Source: Streptomonospora nanhaiensis
GTDB taxonomy: Bacteria; Actinomycetota; Actinomycetes; Streptosporangiales; Streptosporangiaceae
Assembly (NCBI RefSeq): GCF_013410565.1
Contig: NZ_JACCFO010000001.1
Span: 6,138,001 to 6,202,000 of the forward strand
Direction: 5' to 3'
Length of the DNA: 64,000 bases
The notes beneath the pieces were generated by a model. That model was not told where the DNA came from, made no database searches, and worked only from the letters and a program-made list of their open reading frames with translations. This document shows positions 27,364-36,400 of the stretch, one piece after another (the first letter of the stretch is position 1; the number at the start of each line of letters is the position of its first letter). The translations under genes were made by a program, and so were the position numbers.

Positions 27364-28035
27364 TTATTCGGGGATTCCCCAGCGGCGGCAGGCCTGGGTG
27401 TAGAGGTCGGTGAAGAGGGGGTCGGGGATGGTGCCGCGCCGGTAGCGGTGGCCGAAGGCTTGGGCGTAGGAGGTGAACCAGGCGCGGTCCTGGTGGAGGA
27501 AGAGGACGTCGTGGAAGGCCATGTGGCGCATGGCCAGGAGGGGGACGGGGGAGCGGGAGACGGGGAAGGCGGGGTTGCGGGCGGCGGTGTCGGGGCAGTG
27601 CGGGTGGAACTGGCCGAGCATGAGGCGGCGGCGGACCAGGGCGGGTTTGACGAGGGGGTGGGCGTCGTCGAGGACGCGGGTGCGGTCGGGGGGCAGGCCG
27701 TCGACGACGACGACCAGGGCGTGCAGGACGCGGTTGGGGTGCTTCCAGTGGGCGGTGGTGAAGACCTCGGCCATGTGGTCGACGAGGGCGGCGATGTCGT
27801 CGACGGTGGCGTGGGCGGGGACGCGGCGGTGCTCCACGCGCAGGGTCTGGCCGCGCATGGCGGGTTCGACGAAGGGGCAGACGGCGCCTTTGCGGCCGAT
27901 TTCGGGGTGGGGGGTGATGAGGAAGGTGGTCATCCAGTCCAGGGCGGCGGTGATCTGGCCGGCGGGGGTGTTCATCGGATGGCCGAGTTCTCGGGGGTTA
28001 TCTGCCTGCGGAAGGTGAGCACTGGAAAACGCCAT
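27364..28035 (-). CDS. DUF6875-like protein, unknown function
   Basis: A 223-residue cytosolic protein: ITAALDWMTTFLITPHPEIGRKGAVCPFVEPAM near the start, LHALVVVVDGLPPDRTRVLDDAHPLVKPALVRRRLMLGQFHP in the middle and MRHMAFHDVLFLHQDRAWFTSYAQAFG at the end. The PHPxxGRxGxVCPFV pattern is that of DUF6875 proteins, which in actinobacteria often lie in natural-product loci. The ATG at 28035 follows GGGGGA; an ATG at 27975 is also possible. The neighbouring O-methyltransferase on the same strand fits a small-molecule setting. The sense-strand base composition is unusually C-rich. Confidence 0.65.
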   Translation of the reverse strand: MAFSSAHLPQADNPRELGHPMNTPAGQITAALDWMTTFLITPHPEIGRKGAVCPFVEPAMRGQTLRVEHRRVPAHATVDDIAALVDHMAEVFTTAHWKHPNRVLHALVVVVDGLPPDRTRVLDDAHPLVKPALVRRRLMLGQFHPHCPDTAARNPAFPVSRSPVPLLAMRHMAFHDVLFLHQDRAWFTSYAQAFGHRYRRGTIPDPLFTDLYTQACRRWGIPE

Positions 28036-28071
28036 ATGCGGTTCCCCCATCGCGGTGTACCGAACCACCAC

Positions 28072-28427
28072 CGCGTACGGAGCGGCGGTATATCAGTACA
28101 CACATAAGATTCGCATAATCACTGAAGGTAGTTTACCCTTTTCAGGGGAACCGCCGACATGTGGTGGTCGAAATTCCTGGAACCAGGCCACCTGGTTTCG
28201 TGTTCGGCCCGAACCGAACGCCTGAACCGCCCCGGTGCGCATGCCCGAATTCGGAGTCGGCACGACCCATGGGGTGCAGATGCCGTCAATTTCCATCCAT
28301 TCGGGGTGTACGGCGGAAATCCGGGATGCGCGGAAGAAGCCGCGGAAGCAGCGGAAGCCGCGTAGTCGGAGGAACCGGCGGGAAGCGGTCGAGCCGCGGC
28401 CCGCACTCCCGGCCCGGCGCCCCGGGG
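28072..28427. other. Intergenic region upstream of the DUF6875 gene
   Basis: The first 70 bases are AT-rich (ATATCAGTACACACATAAGA, CGCATAATCACTGAAGGTAG) and probably hold the leftward promoter of the DUF6875 gene. The rest has short GCGGAAGMAGC-type repeats at 28325-28360 and no convincing ORF. Confidence 0.4.
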
Positions 28428-29489
28428 TCAGTGCTCCGGACGGCGCCCGCTCACCACACCGTGCGGTGTCCACCCGGTGCCCGCGGTGCGGCGCACGTCG
28501 GTGAACCCGGCCTCGCGCAGCCAGCCCTCGCACTCCTCCCACCGGTAGAGCGTGGAGTCGCGGAAGGGCAGGGTGGAGAAGTAGACGTTGTCCAGCGCCG
28601 CGTACAGGGGGCCGGTCCGGTCGTCGTCGGCGAAGGCGTTGAAGACCAGGACCGCGCCCCCGGGCGGCAGCGCCTCGTAGGCGGTGCGCAGCAGGGCGAG
28701 GTTCTGCTCGGCCGACCAGATGACGAGCTGGTGGGCGAAGAGCACGCAGTCGTGCCCGTGCGGGTACACGCCGGCGAAGATGTCGGCGGCGTGGGTGGCG
28801 ATCCGGTCGGCCAGCCCGGCCGCGCCGATGGTCCGCCGGGCGGCGGCCAGGGCGCCCTCGCGGTCCATCACGGTGACCCGCAGGCCGGGGTGGGCCCGGG
28901 CCAGGGCGACCGCGTTGACCGCGTCGCCGCCGCCCACGTCCAGCACCCGCCGTGCCTGCGGGAACGCTGGGTGTGCGACCAGGACGGGGTTGGACAGCCG
29001 CGACCAGGAGTGCATGCACCGGTAGAACAGGTCCTCCAGGCCCGGGACCCCCGACAGCCGCGAGTACAGGTCCTCGGTGGTGCCGGGGAAGTGGCGGATG
29101 CCGACGTTGCGGCCGGTGCGCAGGGACTCCGCGTAGTCGGCGGCGGGCAGGTAGGCGATGCGGTCCTGGAACTCCACGATGTCGCGCAGGACAGGCCACA
29201 GGCCCGCGCCGAAGGCGGCGGCCACCGGCGGGCCGTTGCGGTAGCCGTCCGCGTCGATCGCGGTCAGGCCCAGCGCGGTGGTGCCCAGCAGGAGGACGTC
29301 GCAGGAGCGCGGCGGCAGGTCGAGGCGTTCGGAGATCCGTTCCGCCGAGAGCGGGCCCTCGGCGTTGAGCAGGTCGAACAGGCCGAGGCGGCAGCCGGCG
29401 TTGAGCTGCTGGAACGCGGCGTGCCCGAAGAGCACCGGCACAAGGAGACCGAGATCTGCGGCGGCGGAGGTGTGCTGTGTGGGCGCCAT
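28428..29489 (-). CDS. SAM-dependent O-methyltransferase (acetylserotonin/hydroxyneurosporene type)
   Basis: A 353-residue protein. The N-terminal dimerisation winged helix is LFGHAAFQQLNAGCRLGLFDLLNAEGPLSAERISERLDLPPRSCDVLLLGTTALGL. The SAM site is RRVLDVGGGDAVNAVALARAHPGLRVTVMD. The C-terminal half includes VLFAHQLVIWSAEQNLALLRTAYEALPPGGAVLVFNAF. The conserved catalytic His is replaced or shifted (AHQLVIW in place of xHxLHDW). It methylates an unknown hydroxyl, typically on a polyketide or aromatic. The ATG at 29489 has AAGGAGG eleven bases upstream. Confidence 0.9.
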   Translation of the reverse strand: MAPTQHTSAAADLGLLVPVLFGHAAFQQLNAGCRLGLFDLLNAEGPLSAERISERLDLPPRSCDVLLLGTTALGLTAIDADGYRNGPPVAAAFGAGLWPVLRDIVEFQDRIAYLPAADYAESLRTGRNVGIRHFPGTTEDLYSRLSGVPGLEDLFYRCMHSWSRLSNPVLVAHPAFPQARRVLDVGGGDAVNAVALARAHPGLRVTVMDREGALAAARRTIGAAGLADRIATHAADIFAGVYPHGHDCVLFAHQLVIWSAEQNLALLRTAYEALPPGGAVLVFNAFADDDRTGPLYAALDNVYFSTLPFRDSTLYRWEECEGWLREAGFTDVRRTAGTGWTPHGVVSGRRPEH

Positions 29490-29831
29490 GGGCGGGGGTG
29501 CCTCCTTGATCGGGGCGATCAGCGCGGGGCGGCGGTGGGCAGCGCGTCCTCCCAGCGTAGGGCGGGGCCGCCCGCACGGCGGGGATTTCCCCAAGCGGGC
29601 GGCCAGGTCGTTCCGGCCGCGGCGCCGCCCTCGCCGCCCCCGCCGCCCACCCGCCGCGCGTCCGCAGCCCGCCGGCGCGGGGTGGCCGGGCAGCCCGCAT
29701 GCCGCCGGGCGACGCAATCCCGGCTTGGGAGCGGGCGCTCGGGCCCTTCGCGCCGGCCCCGCGCCGGCCCGTAGGCGAGGGGAATTCACAGCACTTCACT
29801 CGTTTGCGATGACGCGGTTCACCCCTGCGAT
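29490..29831. other. Intergenic stretch upstream of the O-methyltransferase
   Basis: A long CCG/GCC-rich run at 29620-29680 and a short less GC-rich segment at 29780-29830. No ORF of interest. It must contain the leftward promoter of the methyltransferase. Confidence 0.35.
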
Positions 29832-30202
29832 TCACCGTTTTTGAACGCGCCGGTCGTATTCCTTTTGGCGCTCCCGAATCTCATCCGCGTTTTCGACCGT
29901 CCAGTCGTACAGTCGGCCGAACGGCTCCCGCCGCGATTCACCCAGCGGGGTGAGGGAGTACTCGACCCCGACCGCGAGGTCGGCAGCACGCGGCGCACGA
30001 CCATCCCGTTGCGCTCCAGGCGGCGCAGGGTCTGGGTCAGGACCCGCTGGGTCACGCCCTCAAGGCGGCGCTTGATCTCGTTGAACCGCGTGGGTTTCTC
30101 CAGGCCCGCCATCACCATCATCGACCGTTTGTCGGCGATCTGGTCGGGAATCGGGCGGCTGGGGCAGCCCGGGGACTGGCGCGCGGCGCCCAGACCCGCC
30201 AC
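29832..30202 (-). pseudogene. HxlR-family regulator with a one-base frameshift
   Basis: From 30202 the first frame reads SPGCPSRPIPDQIADKRSMMVMAGLEKPTRFNEIKRRLEGVTQRVLTQTLRRLERNGMVVRRVLPTS, the HxlR winged helix. The normal continuation, AVGVEYSLTPLGESRREPFGRLYDWTVENADEIRERQKEYDRRVQ, is in the neighbouring frame and ends with a TGA at 29832. A single missing base near 29970-29978 separates them. The highly conserved Trp of ADKWS is Arg here. HxlR proteins usually control redox or aldehyde-response genes; the O-methyltransferase is the nearest candidate target. Confidence 0.8.
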
Positions 30203-30365
30203 GGCGAGCGCGGCCTTGAGGGGTTGCTTCGGGCACTGGGCGCCGGCTGACGCACCGCCGGCCGCGCGCCGGGACCGGCGCGCGGCCCGGGAACCCGCGG
30301 CGCGTGTCCGAAACAGTCAGTTATCCGTCATTGCGGACATAAGCGGCGTCGGTGAGGATGAACCC

Positions 30366-31358
30366 ATGTTCGTCGCACGCCGTGTTGTCATCGCGGTCTT
30401 CCCCGACGTCGACCTCCTCGACGTCACCGGCCCGGCCGAGGTCTTCTCCCTGGCCAACCGGGTGGCCCCCGGGAAGGCCGGCTACGAGGTGCGCCTGGCC
30501 GGGCCCGCGGCCGGGGAGGTGCGGACCTCCGCCGGCGTGCGGCTGGTGGCCGACCTCCTCTTCGACGGCGTCGACGGAGGCATCGACACACTCGTGGTGC
30601 CCGGCGCGGTCGACATGACCGAGCGCGGCCCGCGGGCCCGGGTCGATCCCGGGATCGTGGCGTGGGTGCGCGCCACCGCCCCCCGCGCCCGGCGCGTGGC
30701 GTCGGTGTGCGTGGGCGCGCACGTGCTGGCGGCGGCCGGACTGCTCGACGGCCGGTCGGCGACCACGCACTGGTCCACCGCCGCCCAGCTCGCCGCCGAC
30801 CATCCGGAGGTCGCCGTCGACCCCGACCCGATCTTCGTCCGGTCCGGCAACGGGCGGCTGTGGACCGGAGCCGGGATCAGCGCCTGCCTGGACCTCGCGC
30901 TCGCCCTGGTGGCCGAGGACCTGGGCGAGGACACGGCCCTGGCGGTGGCCCGGCAACTGGTGATGTACCTCAAGCGGCAGGGCGGGCAGAGCCAGTTCTC
31001 CGTGCCGCTGAGCCGGCCGCCCTCGGCCTCGCGGGCCATCGACGACCTGCTGCTGTGGATCGCCGAGCACCTCGACGCCGACCTGTCCGTGGAGGCGCTG
31101 GCCGACCGGATGTGCCTGAGCACACGGCACTTCGCCCGCGTCTTCAAGCAGGAGACCGGCACCGGCCCCGCCGCCTACGTCGAGGCCGCCCGGGTCGAGG
31201 CGGCCCGGCGGCTGCTGGAGACCACCGACGAGCCGCTCGACCGGGTCGCGGCCGCCGCCGGACTCGGCTCGGCGGAGACCCTGCACCGGGCGTTCCGCCG
31301 GCGGCTCGCCACCACGCCCGCGGCCTACCGGCGCCGCTTCCGCGTCCGGGCGGCCTGA
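30366..31358 (+). CDS. GlxA-type AraC-family regulator
   Basis: A 330-residue protein. The N-terminal DJ-1/PfpI-like domain runs from RRVVIAVFPDVDLLDVTGPAEVFSLAN to about residue 190, with the nucleophile-position cysteine (C115) in VASVCVGAHVLAAAGLLDGRSATTHW. The C-terminal domain is a double AraC helix-turn-helix: SVEALADRMCLSTRHFARVFKQETGTGPAAYVEAARVEAARRLLE and DRVAAAAGLGSAETLHRAFRRRLATTPAAYRRRF. The ATG at 30366 has GAGGATG upstream. The downstream isochorismatase-like hydrolase is a common partner and probable target. Confidence 0.95.
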   Translation: MFVARRVVIAVFPDVDLLDVTGPAEVFSLANRVAPGKAGYEVRLAGPAAGEVRTSAGVRLVADLLFDGVDGGIDTLVVPGAVDMTERGPRARVDPGIVAWVRATAPRARRVASVCVGAHVLAAAGLLDGRSATTHWSTAAQLAADHPEVAVDPDPIFVRSGNGRLWTGAGISACLDLALALVAEDLGEDTALAVARQLVMYLKRQGGQSQFSVPLSRPPSASRAIDDLLLWIAEHLDADLSVEALADRMCLSTRHFARVFKQETGTGPAAYVEAARVEAARRLLETTDEPLDRVAAAAGLGSAETLHRAFRRRLATTPAAYRRRFRVRAA

Positions 31359-31499
31359 CCCCCGCCCAGCCCTTCCGCGCCCCGCGCCGGCGCCGCCTTC
31401 CCACCCGGACGGCTCCGCCTCCGGTTCACCCGCCTCCCCGCGCCCGCCAGGGCGCCGGGGTGCCGCACCATGTCCACTCCGCCCCAGAAAGGCGACATC

Positions 31500-32123
31500 A
31501 TGAGCACCACCCACGCGTCCGCCACCCTCCGCGAGGTCAACCACCTGGACGGCGGGCCGGCCCGGCTCGGCGACTCCGTGCTGGTCATGGTCGACTTCCA
31601 GAACACCTACCGCACCGGCGTCATGGCCTTGGAGAAAGCCGAGGAGGCGATCGCGGCGGGCGCCCGCCTGCTGGCGCGTGCCCGCGCCGAGGGGACGCCC
31701 GTCGTCCACGTGATGCACGACGGCGGCGAGGGCACCCCCTACGACATCCGCGCCGACATCGGCGCCATCAGCGACGAGGTCGCCCCGGCACCCGGCGAGC
31801 CGGTCGTGGTCAAGGGGTTCCCCAACTCCTTCCACCGCACCGACCTGGAGGCGGCCCTGGCCGGCGCGGGCGCGGCCCCCGGCGGCGGGGGCAACCTGGT
31901 GATCGCGGGCTTCATGACCCACATGTGCGTGAACTACACGGCCCAGGGCGCCTTCAACCGCGGATACCGCGCCACCGTGGTCGCCGAGGCCACGGCGACC
32001 CGCGCCCTGCCCGCCCCCGACGGCACGGTCGTGCCCGCCGCCGTCCTCCAGACCGCCGCCCTGACGGGAATCGGCGACCTGTTCGCCGTGGTCGTCCCCA
32101 CGGTCGAGGCGCTGCCCCGCTGA
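31500..32123 (+). CDS. Isochorismatase-like cysteine hydrolase
   Basis: A 207-residue protein. The catalytic triad is visible: Asp32 in LVMVDFQNTY, Lys105 in VVVKGFPNSF and Cys143 in GFMTHMCVNY. These enzymes hydrolyse amides or related bonds (nicotinamidase, ureidoacrylate or isochorismate-like substrates). The ATG at 31500 follows AAAGG. It lies 140 bp downstream of a GlxA-type regulator on the same strand, a recurring pairing that suggests nitrogenous-compound breakdown. Confidence 0.95.
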   Translation: MSTTHASATLREVNHLDGGPARLGDSVLVMVDFQNTYRTGVMALEKAEEAIAAGARLLARARAEGTPVVHVMHDGGEGTPYDIRADIGAISDEVAPAPGEPVVVKGFPNSFHRTDLEAALAGAGAAPGGGGNLVIAGFMTHMCVNYTAQGAFNRGYRATVVAEATATRALPAPDGTVVPAAVLQTAALTGIGDLFAVVVPTVEALPR

Positions 32124-32256
32124 CCCGGGCGCGTCCCGCGCCGCGGCGTCCGCCGCCCGCCCGCCCGCGCCCGCCGCGCCGCGTCGAGCGCGGCGGGCGC
32201 GGGCGGGCGGGGAAGACCGGGGACGACCGCGGAAGGAGGCGGCGGCGCCGGGGCGC

Positions 32257-34032
32257 TCAGGCCGCTTCGGCGTTGAGGGCGCGACCGGCGGGGACGCGGG
32301 CGTGCCGCCAGGCGGGCAGGGCGGTCAGCACGGCGGCGGCCGACAGGACCGCGAGCGCGGCCGCGAACAGCCACGGCCGCGGCGGAACCACCCAGAATTC
32401 GCTGAAGGCCCGGTACAGGACGATCCCGGCCGGCAGGCCCACCACGAGCGCGGGCACCGCCGGCAGCAGGTGCGCGGTGCACAGCGCCGCCACGACCTGT
32501 CCGGGCGTCGCACCCAGGGTGCGGCTGATCCCCAGGGCGCGCCGCGCCTGCACCGCGCCGCTCCAGCCGAGGATCACCGTGTTCAGCGCGGACAGCGCCA
32601 CCACCGCGACGGTGACGCCCAGCAGCACCTCGGCGGTTCGGTTGTTCACCGCCGCCATGGCGGGCGGCAGTTCCACGGTGCCCCAGGCGCTGCGGAAGGT
32701 GAGCAGCGCGCTCACCATGACACCGGTGGCGGCCATGCCCACGGCGCTCAGGACCGCGCGGCCGGGCCGGCGGGCCATCAGCCGGACGCCGAGGAGCAGC
32801 GGGGTGGGCAGGTAGGCCGTCAGGGCGGTCAGCCGGGAGCGGCGCGTGCGCAGGCGCGCCGTTTCGGCCAGCCCGGCCGCGGTGCCGGTGCGCGCGGCGT
32901 GCAGGACGGGGTCGAGCGTGCTCACCAGCACGACCGCGAGGGCCAGGCCCACCACGGTGACGACGACGGCGGCGGAGGGCGGACCGACGGTGCTGAGCAG
33001 CCCGGGGCTGGGATGGGCCAGCGCCGGCGCGGCCAGGGTGCCGATCGCCAGGCCGAGCCCGGCGGCCGCGGCGGTCAGCAGCAGGTACTGCGCCAGCAGC
33101 ACGGCGGCCACGGTGCGGGGGCCGGCGCCGACCGCCTTGAGGCGTTGGGCCCGCCGGTGGTCGCGGGCGGCCCGGATCGCCGTGAGGGCGGCGAGGGTGA
33201 CGCAGGCGGCCACGGCCAGCAGCGAGCCGCCGACGGCCAGGGCGGGCTGGGCGTCCTTGACCATGACCAGGTTGGTGTCCAGCACACCCTCCCAGGTGCG
33301 GGTGTTGACCCAGACGCCGCTCGTGTTGTACGGGGCGAACAGGGTGGTGTCCCAGTCGGCGGCGGCGTCGGGGTCGGTCAGCCGGAGGTGGACCAGGTGC
33401 ACGACGAGCGCCTCGGCGTCCTGCGCGGCGGTGCGGGCGTCGGCGATGGTGAGCCAGATCCGGCCGCCCCAGTCGGTCGGCCCGGGGCCCTGGGCCTGGT
33501 CGCTCCACGGGTAGACCGGGGCCGCCGCGCTGATGGCGATGCCGACGACCGGGTAGTCCCGCCCGGCGATGGTGACGCGGTCGCCGACACCCACGCCGAG
33601 CACCTCGGCGAAGCCGCGCTCCACCACCGCGCCGCCCGGGCGGACCCAGGTCCCCGACGTCACCAGCGGCCGGTCCACCGGGGACGGCGCGCGCTCGCGC
33701 CCCTCCACCGAGGAGCGCGCGGTGTCGCCGTGGGCCCCGACCACGGTGGAGAACGCGGGGATCGGGTCGGTCAGGCTGCCCACGCCCTGCGCGGCCGCGA
33801 TGCGTCCGGCCAGCTCGCCGGGGTCGGCGGCCGTCGTGATGGCGGTCATGTCGGGGCCCGCGGTGGCCGCGCGGGTGTTCATGTAGGCGGTGGTGACGGC
33901 GTTGTCGACCATCAAGCCGAGGGCCAGCGCGGCGGTCGCGGCGGTGACCGCGGCCATAAACACCGCGGCCTCGCCGGGGCGGCGGCGCAGGTCGCGGGTG
34001 ACCAGGCGCCACATCAGCAGCAGGCGTCCCAC
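32257..34032 (-). CDS. FtsX-like ABC exporter permease
   Basis: A 591-residue protein. One helix near residues 23-45 is followed by a ~200-residue extracytoplasmic MacB-like domain (VVERGFAEVLGVGVGDRVTIAGRDYPVVGI), then two FtsX four-helix modules (LAVAACVTLAALTAIRAARDHRRAQRLKAVGAGPRTV and VALSALNTVILGWSGAVQARRALGISRTLGATPGQVVAAL). The GTG at 34032 is three bases after the ATPase stop and preceded by GGGAGG. It forms the last gene of a PadR-ATPase-permease operon, probably for antimicrobial-peptide or envelope-stress export. Confidence 0.9.
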   Translation of the reverse strand: MGRLLLMWRLVTRDLRRRPGEAAVFMAAVTAATAALALGLMVDNAVTTAYMNTRAATAGPDMTAITTAADPGELAGRIAAAQGVGSLTDPIPAFSTVVGAHGDTARSSVEGRERAPSPVDRPLVTSGTWVRPGGAVVERGFAEVLGVGVGDRVTIAGRDYPVVGIAISAAAPVYPWSDQAQGPGPTDWGGRIWLTIADARTAAQDAEALVVHLVHLRLTDPDAAADWDTTLFAPYNTSGVWVNTRTWEGVLDTNLVMVKDAQPALAVGGSLLAVAACVTLAALTAIRAARDHRRAQRLKAVGAGPRTVAAVLLAQYLLLTAAAAGLGLAIGTLAAPALAHPSPGLLSTVGPPSAAVVVTVVGLALAVVLVSTLDPVLHAARTGTAAGLAETARLRTRRSRLTALTAYLPTPLLLGVRLMARRPGRAVLSAVGMAATGVMVSALLTFRSAWGTVELPPAMAAVNNRTAEVLLGVTVAVVALSALNTVILGWSGAVQARRALGISRTLGATPGQVVAALCTAHLLPAVPALVVGLPAGIVLYRAFSEFWVVPPRPWLFAAALAVLSAAAVLTALPAWRHARVPAGRALNAEAA

Positions 34033-34035
34033 GCC

Positions 34036-34911
34036 TCAGCCCTCCCAGCCCAGGAGGGCGCCCAGGTGGGTGGTGCGGCCGTCACGGCGGCCGCGGCCGC
34101 CGGCGGCCGCCAGGCGGGTGTCGTCGGCCAGCATGCCGTCGCGCATGGAGACCACGCGGTCGGCCGTGGCGGCGACACGTTCGTCATGGGTGACCATGAC
34201 CAGGGTCTGGCCGGCCGCGCGCAGTTCGTCGAAGAGGCGCAGGACGTCGTGCGTCGCGGCGCTGTCGAGGTTTCCGGTGGGCTCGTCGGCCAGCACCACC
34301 AGCGGTTCGTTGACCAGGGCGCGCGCGATGGCGACCCGCTGCCGCTGCCCGCCGGACAGCTTCGCGGGCAGGTGGCGGGCCCGGTCGGTGAGGCCGACCC
34401 GGTCGAGGAGCGCGGCGGCGCGGGCGCGGGCGGTACGCGGTGACGCGCCGGCGAGCAGCGCGGGCAGTTCGACGTTCTCCGCCGCCGTCAGCTCGTCCAT
34501 CAGGTGGAACGCCTGGAAGACGAATCCGACGGCGCGCCGCCGCAGCCGGGCCAGCGCCCGCTCGCCGAGGCGGTCGATGCGCCGCCCGCCCAGCCACACC
34601 TCGCCGTCGGTGGGCCGGTCCAGCCCGCCGAACAGCTGCAGCAGGGTCGACTTGCCGCAGCCGCTGGGCCCGGTCACGGCGAGGGTCTGCCCGGTGGGGA
34701 CGTCGAGGTCGATCCCGTCGACGGCCCACACCGCGCTCTCGCCCCGGCCGTAGGTCCGCGACAGGCCCACCGCCCGCAGCGCGGGTTCGGCCGCCGCGCC
34801 GGTCCGGCGGCCGGGCGCGGGCGCCGCGCCCGGCCGGTGCGGCCCGCCCGGGGGGTGCGGCGCGCCCGGCCGCCGCGGCCGGCCGCTGTCTCGCGGCGCG
34901 TCCTGTGTCAT
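34036..34911 (-). CDS. ABC exporter ATPase (MacB/LolD type)
   Basis: A 291-residue ATPase. A 45-residue Pro/Arg-rich N-terminal extension precedes the domain: Walker A TGPSGCGKSTLL, Q-loop VGFVFQAFHLM, signature KLSGGQRQRVAIARAL, Walker B LVVLADEPTGNLDS and switch MVTHDERVA. These are diagnostic of the LolD/MacB group that works with FtsX permeases. Its ATG overlaps the PadR stop by four bases. The C-terminus is unremarkable. Confidence 0.95.
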   Translation of the reverse strand: MTQDAPRDSGRPRRPGAPHPPGGPHRPGAAPAPGRRTGAAAEPALRAVGLSRTYGRGESAVWAVDGIDLDVPTGQTLAVTGPSGCGKSTLLQLFGGLDRPTDGEVWLGGRRIDRLGERALARLRRRAVGFVFQAFHLMDELTAAENVELPALLAGASPRTARARAAALLDRVGLTDRARHLPAKLSGGQRQRVAIARALVNEPLVVLADEPTGNLDSAATHDVLRLFDELRAAGQTLVMVTHDERVAATADRVVSMRDGMLADDTRLAAAGGRGRRDGRTTHLGALLGWEG

Positions 34912-35450
34912 GCGTCTCCTCCGCCGTTTCCACGGGGGGCGCGCGCGGACCAGGTCCGCGCGCACGCCTCCAGCCAGCGCAGGTCGGCCTGCAACCGCAG
35001 GGCGACGCCCTCCAGCAGCAGTCCGGCCTCCGAGTTCGCGTCGTGAGCGAGGGCGGCACGCTGGGCCTCCGCCAGGCCGCGCATCAGCTCCTGGCGCCGT
35101 GCGCGCACGAGCGCGAGCGGATCGGCCAATCCCGACTCGGCGGCGGCCACCAGCTTGAGGTGGAACTCCGCCACGTCGGCCCGGGGCCCGACGTCCTCGG
35201 CCATCCACGCGGCGATCCGCTCCCGCCCGGCCGGGGTCAGCGCGTACACCTTGCGGCGCGGCCCGCGCACCGGCGCGTCCTCGCGCTCCTGGAGGACCAG
35301 TCCCGCCTTTTCGAGCCGGGTGAGGGTCACATAGACCTGCCCCGCGTTCAACGACTCACCCAGCGGCCCGAGCGCGGCCGCCAACCGCATGCGCAGGTCG
35401 TAGCCGTGAGAGGGCTCCTTCGCCAGCAGCGCCAGCACCACGTCCTGCAC
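34908..35450 (-). CDS. PadR-family regulator
   Basis: A 180-residue PadR protein: VVLALLAKEPSHGYDLRMRLAAALGPLGESLNAGQVYVTLTRLEKAGLVLQEREDAPVRGPRRKVYALTPAGRERIAAWM gives the winged helix with the GxVYxxLxRLExxGLV signature, followed by the C-terminal dimer helices with HDANSEAGLLLEGVALRLQADLRWLEAC. The GTG at 35450 has GAGGAGG seven bases upstream. It heads the PadR-ABC-FtsX operon, which it probably represses. Confidence 0.95.
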   Translation of the reverse strand: MQDVVLALLAKEPSHGYDLRMRLAAALGPLGESLNAGQVYVTLTRLEKAGLVLQEREDAPVRGPRRKVYALTPAGRERIAAWMAEDVGPRADVAEFHLKLVAAAESGLADPLALVRARRQELMRGLAEAQRAALAHDANSEAGLLLEGVALRLQADLRWLEACARTWSARAPRGNGGGDA

Positions 35451-35475
35451 GACCGTCCTCCTCTGCGACCCTCAA

Positions 35476-35504
35476 TGGATAGCGGTTAACCAAATAGGCG
35501 TCAA
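35476..35504 (-). promoter_or_regulatory. Promoter of the PadR-ABC operon
   Basis: On the minus strand, TTGACG (35499-35504) and TATCCA (35476-35481) are separated by 17 bp. The spacer contains the 8-bp palindrome GGTTAACC (35484-35491), a candidate operator core. Nothing resembling the lactococcal ATGT-N8-ACAT PadR site is seen. Confidence 0.65.
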
Positions 35505-35691
35505 GCCGAGCCCGCCCGGGTGCGGACACGGGTGCCGCGGCGCCGGCCGCGCCCGGGGCGGCCGGGAGAGGGGGCCGCCCGGGTCGACCGTCGGCGGCCG
35601 GCCGGGCGGACGGCGCCTGTACCGCCGCCGGGCATGACGGCGCGGGGCCCCGGCCCGGACGGCGGGACCCGTCGTGCGCGCAGGGGCCGGG

Positions 35692-36138
35692 CTAGGGTGC
35701 GGTCGCGGGCGAGAGGGCCTGCGCGAGGTGGCCGGCGACCATGGCGACCTGGAGGAGCAGGGCGAGGACGGACAGGGCGCCGCCGGCCGCGGCCAGCGGC
35801 TTGCCCCGGCGGCGCCCGAGGCAGCCGAGGACCGCGGTGAGGAGTCCGGCCGACCAGAAGGGGAAGGCGACGTAGTGCCGCACGCCGGTGAGGTCGACCG
35901 GCAGGAACGGCACGACGCACCCCAGGAGGCCGAGGACCACGGCGGCCACGGCCAACCCGGCCCCCTTGGGCGGGGGCGGAGGCGGCCCGCCCGGCCACCC
36001 GGCGCCGGCGGGGCGGGTCCAGGGCTGCTGCGGACGCAGGTGCGGGGGCGGCGGCCCGTGCGGCGGTGCCGGATGTGCGGAGGCGGCGTGCGGGGCCGGG
36101 GCTCCCGCCTCGGGTTCGGGCGCCGGGCCGTCGGTCAT
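35692..36138 (-). CDS. DUF4190-like membrane protein
   Basis: A 148-residue protein. The first ~58 residues are Pro/Ala-rich (HGPPPPHLRPQQPW, GGPPPPPPKG) and cytosolic, followed by two to three hydrophobic helices: GLAVAAVVLGLLGCVVPFLPVDL, AFPFWSAGLLTAVLGCLGRRRGKPLA and GALSVLALLLQVAMVAGHLA. This layout is typical of DUF4190 proteins of unknown function. The ATG at 36138 follows GAGGAG. Confidence 0.7.
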   Translation of the reverse strand: MTDGPAPEPEAGAPAPHAASAHPAPPHGPPPPHLRPQQPWTRPAGAGWPGGPPPPPPKGAGLAVAAVVLGLLGCVVPFLPVDLTGVRHYVAFPFWSAGLLTAVLGCLGRRRGKPLAAAGGALSVLALLLQVAMVAGHLAQALSPATAP

Positions 36139-36400
36139 GGGGGCTCCTCACCGGCCGAGCTGCTTGGCGGCGGTTCATCCTAACCAGGCGCTCCCGGGCG
36201 GGCCAGGGGAGTGACCGCGCCGGGATGCCGGGCCGAAGTCAACACACCGTCACGCTTGCGCCGGCCGCGCATGCCCGCCACTCCGCCGGTCAGGCGGTTG
36301 CCGAGGGGCGGCCTACGCGCGCTCCGAGAAGGACGCCGCGACCGCCCCGCCCCGGCCGTCGACGGCCGGAGAACGCCTCCACACGGATCGGATCAGCGAC

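Noticed and set aside
28310-28365. GCGGAAG-type short repeat as a functional array
   Set aside because: Only three or four imperfect units without dyads; it looks like simple-sequence slippage.
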